The notes under the pieces were generated by a model, which searched no databases, was not told the origin of the DNA, and worked only from the letters and a program-made list of their open reading frames with translations. Below, one piece after another: positions 12,179 to 22,900 of a stretch of 64,000 nucleotides of DNA. A program made the translations under genes and the position numbers. The number at the start of each line of letters is the position of its first letter. Positions within the stretch are counted from its first letter, which is position 1. Where the stretch lies: NCBI GenBank assembly GCA_003116995.1, contig BDSL01000116.1, positions 186,001 through 250,000 of the forward strand, read 5' to 3'. The stretch comes from Yamagishiella unicocca. Taxonomy: Eukaryota; Chlorophyta; Chlorophyceae; Chlamydomonadales; Volvocaceae.

Positions 12179-13900
12179 GCGCACAGCCTCTCTTCCGTTA
12201 AAGAACTCTTAGCTGAATAGACGTTGGGACTCCCGTTTTGTACGTATACAAATGAATAATTTGCAGTATGGCTGATTCCAGCAAATGGGTATGGCTTGAG
12301 TTGCACAGGTATTGTTATTGTGTAAATAACTGAAACACGTCAACGAATATTGAAAAGTGCCATTGTCTGCAGGCAAGCCCCCAGGCAGGCCATACAAGAT
12401 ACACGTTTTACATTTGGTGCCATGAATGGTTTGGTCAAGGTGGGCGGTAAGGCCAGGCAGTAGCGATGCGGTTGGTCACCGTTCGGCTGGCGAATGGCAG
12501 ACCAACACGCGGTAATACCTGCGTATAACGGGGACCGCTGTCGAGGGGATTGCACCTAGATGATCTGATAAACTCTGGGAGCCAGGCTTCATTTTTTATT
12601 ACGGATACGACAGTGCCGTACAAGGCCGAAAATCCCCCCTCCTCCCCCGCCTCACGCCAAGCAGGGATTTGCCGGCTTTCGTGCGCATATGCATAGCGGC
12701 CAACACAAATAAGATGCTACAGTGGTTAGCCAGACCCAGGACGAACCCGGGGCATCGCCGTGGTGCGTCATACCTGTACGTCTGTTCGTGCAGCGTCACG
12801 TGCGGGCGCGACTTATTATTATTATTATTATGGGGGCCATTTGCAGCATCACTTTAACCCACTGGACGCCACGTAAGCCTAGTTTGGCTCCCAAGGCGTT
12901 GTTCCGCCTGAAGTTGCGGTTTTGCTTTCATGTCGTACCGCCAGAACCGATGCTGGAAGGGCCGCGGCCGGTCGTCTGAAGAATTATAAAGCACCAACAC
13001 ATGCTTGCAATATCACTTGACGCAAAGTCTCATGCAGGCAGTTGGGGGACCGCAGTTCTCAGGCGTCCATGTTTTGTCACGGGCAATATGGGAGTGCGAC
13101 GGGGGGCGGCGGTTACGGCCCGAGTTCTGGTTTCCAGCATTTTGGTACACGTGCTCGTCTTAAGTCGAAACCGTCCATCACGTCCTGCGAATGCGACCAG
13201 CCACGTCGTCCTCCTGTGAGGACCAGCCCGTAGCACATCCCACGTCAGCTGCTCGTACTGCCAAGCTCGGATCAGACTCGGTCCACGCCTCGCTTGCGAT
13301 CACGGCCAGCGTTACAAAAGGCCGTGTAGAAACCTTATGGCTGTCATTTCAAAAGGAAAAATTCAAAAGGAAAAAGAATGTCGAAAGCTCGAAACATGTC
13401 CGCCGCCCTCCTCTCGTACAGCGGGTAGCGACCGCGCCCTCGCAGCACACGCCCCAAGCTGCACTGCCTACCGCATACCGCGGTGGACGCCGTAGCAAAC
13501 CCTGCAACGGGCGCACACCCACATCGCGCAACTCGACTCGCTTCCCGACTCTCCAGCTGCCCCGGACACTTCGCTCCCCGCTCATCATGCCTGCGGATCA
13601 CCACGTTCACAGTCTCCGCATCGCATCTACAGTCGCGAATGGCGGCGGCGAGCACCGCCACCTCCTCCTTACTTCCTCCTCCTCCTCTTCCTCCTTCGCG
13701 ATCCCTCCAACACCCACCCACCCGGGGATAGAGTGCTGCGCTGCTGACTCATTCTTCCACTCTGCTTCGTTCAGCGCTCTTCACACCACGACTCCCTCCC
13801 ACACTCGGAATCACACCATGGTCCTCTCACACTCACATTCAGATTCACATAAAACGTACAAACCGCCCGCCCGCGCCCAACCAACACCTGTCGAAGCCCC
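12179..13900. other. Intergenic: upstream of gene 2, 3' UTR of SppA
   Basis: No gene is supported. It should contain the promoter of the minus-strand gene starting at 12178 and the 3' UTR of the SppA gene ending at 13901. A TTA microsatellite lies at 12812-12829. A TGTAA on the minus strand (13312-13316) is a good poly(A) signal candidate for SppA. Confidence 0.5.
13312..13316 (-). terminator. Candidate TGTAA poly(A) signal of SppA
   Basis: TTACA on the plus strand is TGTAA on the minus strand. It lies about 590 nt past the SppA stop codon. TGTAA is the usual green-algal poly(A) signal; use of this copy is inferred. Confidence 0.45.
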
Positions 13901-16900
13901 CTACCACTCGCCCAGCAACCGCTCAGCCCACTCCGCCGAACTCCCCTCCGCCAGGAATCCCTCATCGTCGCCGCCGCCGCTGGCCCCACCCGTCGCCGCC
14001 CCGAGCACGCCGCCCGCTGCCGTACTGCTCGACCCAACCGACAGGGCATCCACCTCTGTGAGCATGTAGGCGCAGCGCCCGGGCTGTAGCACCGCCGCCA
14101 GCGCCGCCACCTGCTGCGCCACCGCCCCCAGCACCGGCAGCGCGGCTTCCGCCAGCTGGCCGCCGCCGAGGCCCAGGCCCATCGCGGCTGCGCCGGTGGC
14201 TGCGGCCAGGGACTGCGCCGGTGACTGCCCCCGCAGCAGCCCCAGAACCACCGCACCCGCCATGGCGCCACCGCCTGGAGGAGCCGCAGGAAACAGGGGC
14301 AGGGGCGAGATGGGGGGTGAGGGGGGCATAAAGACCGGTTGCACGACATAGGTGTAAGAGTTGGGGGGTTTAGAGGATAAGAGTTGGGGTGGGGGGGTGA
14401 GGGGGGACATCCGGTGGGTGATGAGGGAGAAAGGACGATCGATACTGGGGTGGGGAGGCGTTTTGAAAACGTGTTGGAGGAGAAAACGCGATTGAGGAGG
14501 TTGCAGGGGGGCCGGGGGTGCCCTGCAAGCGGTGCCTCCCTAGTCACCGCGTCGCAGCCCGAAGGTAGGTAGCATCGGCACACGTACGGCACACAACATG
14601 CAAGCATCGGCACACGTACGGCACACGACATCCAAGCATCGGCACACGTACGGTACGCAACATTGAAGCATCGGCATACGTACTGCACACAACATCCAAG
14701 CATCGGCACACGTACGGCACACAACATGCAAGCATCGGCACACGTACGGCACACGACATCCAAGCATCGGCACACGTACGGCACACAACATCCAAGCATC
14801 GGCACACGTACGGCACACAACATCCAAGCATCGGCACACGTACTGCACACAACATTCAAGCGTCGGCACACCAGTACGGCACACAACATGCAAGCGTCGA
14901 CACACGTACTGCACACAACATAAATCATCGGCACACGTACGGCACCGTGATATTGAACACACCAGTACGACATACGACACCGCTACGTTTTGGAGGTGTG
15001 TGTTTGCTGGCGAGGCCTTCTTCCCCGTCTCGCCCATCTCGAAGTCTTGGCCGGCACCAGTCGCGGCGACGCTGCCGCACAGCCCTCCCCGGTCCGACCA
15101 ATACCCCTTCCTCCCCCCACCCCGCCCCTGCCGCCCCTGCCCGCGGTTCCCGCCCCGCCCTTGTACGACCTCCGGACCCGGTGACTCACCCAGCAGCGCG
15201 GCGGGTGATGGCTTGACCTTACCCAGCTCCACCACCGTCACCCGCTCGTCAGCAGCCAGGCCGGCGGCATGACGGGCCATAGCCACGGCACGGTTCACGC
15301 CGCCCAGGGCATCAACAAGCTGGACCTGTGGGGGGGGGGAGGGTGCGTGTGTGTTTTTATTGGGGGGGGGGGGACGGGGCGAGGAAGCCCGGTTACACGG
15401 CATATCGGAAAAGGATGAGGAAAACGAGCGGGGGGGAAGGTTGCCAGGAAAACCCCGAGCGGGGTGGGGGGTAGATTGTTATGAAGGGGGGCGTGCAGGG
15501 GGGCTGCGAGGAAACCAGCGGAAGGGAGGGGAGAGTGGGGGCGCGCCGGGTGGGGGTGTGGTGGGCCGGGGCAGGTGGGGGAAGTGGGGGGGTAGGCTGG
15601 CTGCGGCCGTGTGGGTGCGGCTGGAGGTTTCGAGGAAGACCCGTGGATGCCAGAAATAAAAGTTTAGAAAAGACGTTTTGAGATGCATGCTGGAGAACTC
15701 GAGATGCATGCTGGAGAAATCGAGATGCATGCTGGAGAACTGGAGGTGGGTGGGGTGCGAGGTGGTGCAGTTCAGGTGGTGCTGGGGGAGGCGGTGCTGG
15801 TGGCGTCGAGGGGGGCCTGGGTGAGGGCTGGGACTGGCCCGAGGCCACCCACCCACCCGCCCCCTCCATCGCGACATCCACCGCAGACCGCGCCGCCTCC
15901 CCCGGCAGCTCTCCTCGCTGCCTCTACCCCGCCGTCGCCGCCTCTCCTCGCTTACCCTCCCCACCTCCCCACAACGGCGTTTTAGGCGTCCATGGGCTTC
16001 CCTCGCCCCCCCCCACGCCTCCGTTGCGTAAAACGGTTTTTAACCCCCCCCCCCCCCCCCGCCTCCTCCGCCCCCCTCACCTTGCGCGCCGCGTTGCCCG
16101 ACCACACCCTCCCCTGCGCCACCGCCTGCATGGCGTCCAGCTCCAGGCCGCGAGACAGGGCCGCCTTGTCGCGGAAGGAGGCGTAGGCGTGCTGGGCAGA
16201 GGCGTCGAACAGCGCCTCCTCCTACAAGGGGGGGGGGGTACAATAAAAGAACCGGTAACGCGACAGGGGGCGGGGTAGGGGGGAACACAAGTGAGAGTCG
16301 ACAGCGGGGGGGTGGGGTGGGGAGGGAGACGAATGAGGCGGCGTCGACCCGCCAGCCGCACCCCCGACGTGTTCTCACGCCCACCGCTACCTACCCCAAT
16401 GCCATGACGGCGTGCGCTGGACGGTTCCCAGGTCCCGCAACAGCGGCCGGCCTCAGCTGCCCTGACTGCGCAGCTGCCGCCACACAGCAGCTGTCCAGCG
16501 GCCCCCCGCGAGCCAGGTTTTGCGGCCGTCAACCCAAGTCCAGTAGCATGCGCGCGCGTCCAAGCGTCCGAAGACTATGCAGCCAGCTACACTTCCCATG
16601 TCGAGTAAGCCGGTTCTTTTCGGTACCCTCCCCCCCCCCGCAGCCCCCCTTCTGCTGCCCCCCTCCTGCTGCCCCCCTCCTGCTGCCCGGTAACCGATCC
16701 TCTTCCGCAACCCCCCTGGCGCCCCCCCCCCGCCCTTGGGAGTCCTTACCTCCGGTGAGAATGTGCGGTTGTCCGCCAGCAGCTCGGCGAAGCGGCCCCA
16801 GCTGATGAGCTCCTTGTTGTAGCTGCGAGGAAGGGAAGGGCATAGAAAGCGTTGGCGCGAGAAGGACAACACAGTTGGCGCGGAGGGTTACAATTAAAGG

Positions 16901-19900
16901 ACCGGTAACTCGACTGGGGAAATGTGGTGGGTGCATGGCGCGGGGGTGGGGAGGGAAGTGTTGGAGGGGCGCGCAGGCAGTACTCATGTCGGCGAGGGGG
17001 GCCCACCGGAGCTGTCCCTCTCTGTCGGCCCACTTTCCGCTGAACCCCTCCCCTGGGCGGTCGTTCACCCGGGCTAAGACCTAAGAGAGCTCGCCCCCGA
17101 GGGGAGTCGGGGCCATGCCTGCCTGCCACCAGCCTACCCTCACACCTCCCCCCGCCCCGCAGGTCCTCCTCCCCCCCCCGTGGATTCGCGGATTCTCTTA
17201 TCAATCCCCCCCCGTCAACGGGTCCGCGGATTTCTCACATCCACGGGTCTTCCTCGAAAAACCCCTCGAAAACCCCCTCGAAAACTGTTTTCACGCCACC
17301 CCCCGGAGAAGCCCCCCCTGTCCCCCCCGTCCCCCAAATCGTTTTGCTGTCCAATGCCGCACTACGGGGTTCCCCTCAAAGCACCCTCTCACCCGATCTT
17401 GGCGTACAGCTCAGACAGGTTGAACTTGCCCGTCACCACACCGATGGAGCCCGTGATGGTGAGGGGCTCGGCCACGATGGCTCTGAAGTGTGGGGCGGCA
17501 GGAGCGGCAGGGGGGGGCAGTGGCGGTGTCAGCGGCAGTGGTGGTGTCAGCGGCAGTGGCAGGGAATGAGACCCAGCGGTCCCTCCACTGACCAGCCCCC
17601 CCCCGGGACACCGTGTCAACCCCTCCCCACCTACCCCCCCCTCCAGCCGACCCCCCCCCCGCGCCCAAAACCGATTCTGCGAAAACTTTACGTGCGTCGC
17701 GTGGGGTCCTCGCTTCCTTGCGCCTCGCCGTAGCCGCTATAGCTTAGCCGCCAAAGGTCATATTACGACCTTCGGCTTTCGTATCCCCAACCCAGTTCTC
17801 CAGCATGCATCTCAAAACTTCTGTTTCAAACGGTTTTTTCGGACATCCACGGGTTTCCCTCGAACCCCCCCCGCGTTACCGGTTCATTTAATGTAACCCC
17901 CATCAAGGCCACCAGCGCGGCGTCTGTACTCCTGGGAGTGATCCCCACTGTCACCAACCCACTCGCCGCAGCGTTCTCCCCCTGCTCCTCCCCTCCGTCC
18001 CCCCCTCCCCCCTGCAAACGGTACACGGCTTTTACGCCGCCCCCCCTGTATCCGTAAACAAGCACACTAAACGTTTCCCACTCGGTTGGTTATACTTTCC
18101 AGTGCCGACCCACGGGTCTCCCCCCGCCCCCCTGCTCCCACCTCGCCCCCATGGCCATGTAGTATCCCCCGCTTGCCGCCACATCCGCCATGGACGCCAC
18201 CACCGGCTTGACCTCGTCCAGCTTGCGTATCTCCCTCCACATCAGGTCGGAGGACAGGGCGTCACCACCCGGGGAGTCCACCCGCAGCACCACGGCGGCG
18301 ACGGACTTGTCCCTGAAGGGGGGCGGGGGGGCCGGCAGGGGGAGGGGTAAAATAGGCGGTTGGCGGTTAGGCGATGACGGCGGCGGTACTGAAATGGTTG
18401 GCCAGCAGTGCCAGGTGGTGACAATGGTGGTGGCGGCAGTGGCGGCAGTGGGGGTGGAGGTGGGGGTTTCGAGGAAGACCCGTGGATGCCCGAAAGAACC
18501 GTTTAGAACAGGCGTTTTGAGATGCATGCTGGAGAACTGGGTTGGGGGTGGGGATGGGGATGCTGGTGGTGCTGGCGGTGCTGGTGGTGCTGGTGGAGCT
18601 GGCGGTGCTGGTGGTGCTGGTGGAGCTGGCGGTGCTGGTGGTGCTGGCGGTGCTGGTGGTGCTGGTGGTGCTGGTGGTGCTGGTGGTGCTGGTGGTGCTG
18701 GTGGTGCTGGTGGTGCTGGTGGTGCTGGCGGTGCTGGTGGTGCTGGCGGTGCTGGTGGGGGATGCCGGATGCGATGCGTGGGCAAGTCGGCTGGCGGACC
18801 AATCCCACAGATACAGCCCACCCCACGAGCACCACAGCAGCCCCCGGGCGGCTGGTTGAGCAAGGCGTCGCGCTGTGTGTGGGGGCGGAGCGATGAGGCC
18901 TGACCCCTGCCCGTGGGGGGACGGCAGTGGCGGTGGTCTGCCCCTCACGTCTGCCCCCTTCCCCCGGTACAAGGGTTTTCCTCTTCCCCCCCTCCGGGTT
19001 TTCCTCCCCCCTCCGGGTTTTCCTCTTCCCCCCCCCTTCGGGTTTTCCTCTCCCCCCCTCCGGGTTTTCTCTCCCCTCCCCCGGGCACCAGCAGCCGCTT
19101 ACTTGGCCAGGGCGCGTAGCTTGGGGATGACGGATTCGGGGGTGATGGCGGAACCAGTGGACTTCCCTGGAGTTGGGAGTTGGCAGTTGGAGCGGGGGAG
19201 GGGATTCGCCGACTTGCGAGCGAGTTGAAGGACGGCTCGGAAGGGCTCGGGGGCCCCAGGGAGGAGGCATGGAGGAGGGAGGGAGAGCTCGGTCACCCAG
19301 GTGGGGTCCCCGGGGGTGTACGACATACCAGTGACCCGCCTCGCTCCCTCCCCCCCCCTCGCTCGCCCTCGCTCACCCCCTCCCCCCTCCTCGCCCACTA
19401 CATTTCCCAGTCGAGTTACCGGTTATCTTATGTATTTCCCCCCTCCCCCCCGGCCTCTCCTCCCCCACTTCCCCCCCGTTGCTCACCCACGATGGCCCCC
19501 GACGTCCGCAGCACCACGATGCGCTTCTTGCCGCCCGTCATCCCGAAGGCGGAGGGGCTCACTGCCGAGTACTTGCGCAGACCCACGCGGCGGAGCGGCT
19601 TGGCCAGCTCCTTCTCGCGCTTCTCCTTCTCAGCGGCGTTCTCGTCCTCCTTGGGTCGCAGGCCTGAGAGGGGGGAACCGGGGGGGCGCAAGGGGGTTCG
19701 AGGAGGACCCGTGGATGCCAGAAAAAACCGTTTACAACAGACGTTTTGAGATGCATGCTGGAGAACTGGGTTGGGGATACGAAAGCCGAAGGTCGTAGGT
19801 GGGAGGGGGGGTACAAGAGGATCCGCGAATCCACGGCCGACGAACCGAGGGCGGTGAAGGTGCGGCAAGGAGACGGAGGTGAGGGGAGGTTTGAAAGGAA

Positions 19901-22900
19901 ACCCGTAGGTCGGCAGCGACAATCAAAGCGATAACAATGCGTTTCGTACACTTGTTTGGAGCATGCCGGAGGACGTGTATAGGTTTGCAAGGGGGGAGGG
20001 AGAAAGGGAATGAAGGGGAGCGCGGGGCAGGCATGAGGGCGGGGGCCTAGACCAGTATGCTCGCTGTATCCCCGGAGACCCGAGGGCCGCATGCTGCCTA
20101 GCGCAAGTTGTCGTGGTTGTCGTGGTTGGTGATCCGCCGGAGGCGCCGTGATGCACGCACGTGCCCTCACCCCCATGGCGCATTGTTGGCTGGCTTCCGA
20201 CCCACCCCCGGCACCAGACACCCGCAAACCCCCCCTAGCAGCCAGTCTCTAGGCGGCATACACAGGCTTCCCGGGTAGCCAACCCACCTCCTCTCCGGCA
20301 TGACACACCCAAACGCGTATCCGAAGACTGATCGCCGGCTAGTGTCCGAAGACTGATCGCCGGCTAGTATCCGAAGACTGATCGCCGGCTAGTATCCGCC
20401 CTCCGTTACCTATGCCTTGTAACCGGGCCTTTTCAAACCCGCCCTTCCCCAGCGGTACTTTTCTGTGTGACACCCCATACACATGTCACTTCCCGGGTTT
20501 CCCCGCGCCCCTCCCCCTCAATGCACGCGTGTCGGTTCCCGGGTTTCATCTTCCCCTCCGGCCCCCCTCCGACCCACCCGTTGTCCGCATCTTCAGCTCG
20601 TCCAGTAGCTGGTCCTCGTACCACAGATCGGTCAGCCAGCCGCCCTCCTTGAAGCGGGCCAGGTCGTACACGCCCTCCTCGATGAACGCCACCACCTCCT
20701 GCAACCCGAGGGGTTGCAAAACATACCCAGTTACTTGGCGTGGGCTGGAAACATACCCAGTTACTTGGCGTGGGCTGGAACATAGGCTTCGGACAGCCCA
20801 GGCCAGGGGGGGAGGCGGCAGGGGGAGGGGGGTTTGGACCAGGCCTCGTATGAGTTGGTGGGGGTGGAGGTTTTGCCCCCGAGGGGACGCAATCGCTCCG
20901 GAACCATGAGGCACCTCCTGGCGCCCGATTCTGCTGCAGCCTGGCGCACCTGAAGCCGGGCTGGCCCCCTCCCGACCTTGGGCTCAGCACAATCGGTTCA
21001 GAGTGAACGCCGTACTCGCCCTCCCACCCTTGCGCCCACCCCGCTCCTTCCCCCGACCCGAAGCGAGGCCCTCCCCCCCTTTCCCCCCCCCCTCGTTCCC
21101 CCTCCGGTCGCACACCCACCTCCCGCGTCTTGCCCCTCGAAGTCGCCACCTGCCGCAGGAACTCCTCCACAATGTCCTCCTGCAGCAAGAGCGGGGGAGG
21201 GGGGGGGCAGGGGTCAGCAGGAATCCAGGAAGATGGAGAAGTGCCGCAGCCACCGGTACGGCATGCGCCCCCAGCTGGCACATCCGCCCGTGCTGCCTTG
21301 GTGCCCCACCTCGGGGTGTCCTGTCCCCCCCCGCTAGCCCGTCTGTTCTGAACGGTTTTTTCTCGCATCCACGGGTCTTCCTCGAAACCCGCCCTAGCCC
21401 CACCTGGATTGCCGACAGCTGCTCGCGCTGCTCCGCCGACATGTCCTTCCGCAGCAGCTGGTCGCCCGCGCTCTTGTACACGCCGATGCGCTTCACCTGC
21501 GGCTCGGCGCCGATCTTGTCCAGCACGCCGCGCAGGAAGGTGCCTGGGGGCGGGGGGGGGAGAGGGGAGGGCGCAGGGGGGGAAGGGCGCAAAGGTGTAT
21601 AAAAACCGGGGCCGGGGGGGGAGAGGGGAGGGCGCAGGGGGGGAGGGCGCAGGGGGGGGAGGGCGCAGGGGGGGAGGGCACAGGGGGGGGACCCGCGTCA
21701 GCCCGCGGAGGGGAAACGAAGGGAGTCTTAACACGCGGCTGCGGCTGCAGGCCGGAGACCTTGGGGGTGCGGGGCGGCGGGGAAAACGGTTGACACGGCT
21801 GAAAGGAAACAGAGGAGGAGCTTGTTTGAGGGGGAGGGGGTCACCCGGGCAGGGCGGGGAAGCCGCGGGGTGCGGGGGTATGAGAGCAAACCCGGGGGGT
21901 GCGGGGGTATGAGAGCAAACCCGGGGGGTGGGGGGGTATGAGAGCAAACCCGGGGGGTGGGGAGGTGGGCCGCACGCGGCCTGATACGCAGCCGCGTTCT
22001 GAGTGCCATGGACAGTTGGACACCAGCCGCCGCCGCGACCTCCACACAGGGAGGGCGAGTCGGCGCTGGCGAGTGTCTCCCGCCCCCCCCGTCAGCCGCG
22101 CATTCTCTCATACCCCCCGCCAGCCCCCCGCCAGCCCCAAGCCCACCGGGCCTCCCTCCGGCTCACCCCCGGTCACGAAGCCCTTGAGCGTGATGTACGC
22201 GGTGGGCGGCGCGTAGATCTCCGAGCACGCGCTGGCTAGGTAGTACTCCTTCTCCGCGGCCTGCTTCATGTAGGCCACCACGTACTTGCCGGAGGCGCGG
22301 AAGTAGTCGATGTGCCTGCGGGCGGCGGAGGAAGGAGCAGGGGGCAGGCGGGTGCGAAGAAGACACGGTTACGGTGCAGGGGGGAGTGTAGCTGGCGCAT
22401 GGGCTTCGGACAGACCTGGTGGCGCGCGCATGCTGGCGCACTGGGATTGACTGGGGGGTGGCATAAGGACCGGTTACGCGACATGGGCAGGATAGCTTAC
22501 ATTGACTTTGGGGGTTCGGGGTCAGCGGCGGGGTCGGGGGAGGAGTGACGCGGGGAGGCGAGAATACCCGTTTGCAGGACATTGGACACGAAGTGTCGGC
22601 AGGGGGGGGAGGACTTGGGGAGGAAACCCGAAGGTCGGCAATGAAAAGTAGAAATGAAGTGTCGGGGGAAGGCGCAGTCGGAACAGAAGAGTTCAGCTCT
22701 AGCTACAGCTCAAGCTGCAGCAGTGGCTGAGACGGGCACATCGGACAGGGGCCCCAAAGAGCGACCGGGTGCAAAGGGAGGAGGAGGAGGAGGAGGAGGA
22801 AGAAGAGGCACGGCAGGTGGCCGGGAGGCTATCAGTCAAACCGTGTTACCGTATACCGTACTAAACCCAACCACGTCGCCTACCCTACCGCACGTTCGAA

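Noticed and set aside
13191..14069. 292-residue plus-strand ORF
   Set aside because: It overlaps the last SppA exon antisense, and its sequence shows no motif or codon pattern of its own.
14573..14980. CRISPR-like regular array
   Set aside because: Units are contiguous with no unique spacers, and the DNA is eukaryotic nuclear.
14540..15403. Cys/Val/Arg-rich frame over the 32-bp repeats
   Set aside because: It is an in-frame reading of the minisatellite, which lies between the donor at 15189 and the acceptor at 14275 of SppA.
18190..18903. Gly/Ala or Pro/Ala repeat proteins on either strand
   Set aside because: Produced by the GGTGCT microsatellite inside a SppA intron; the flanking exons have conserved SppA sequence.
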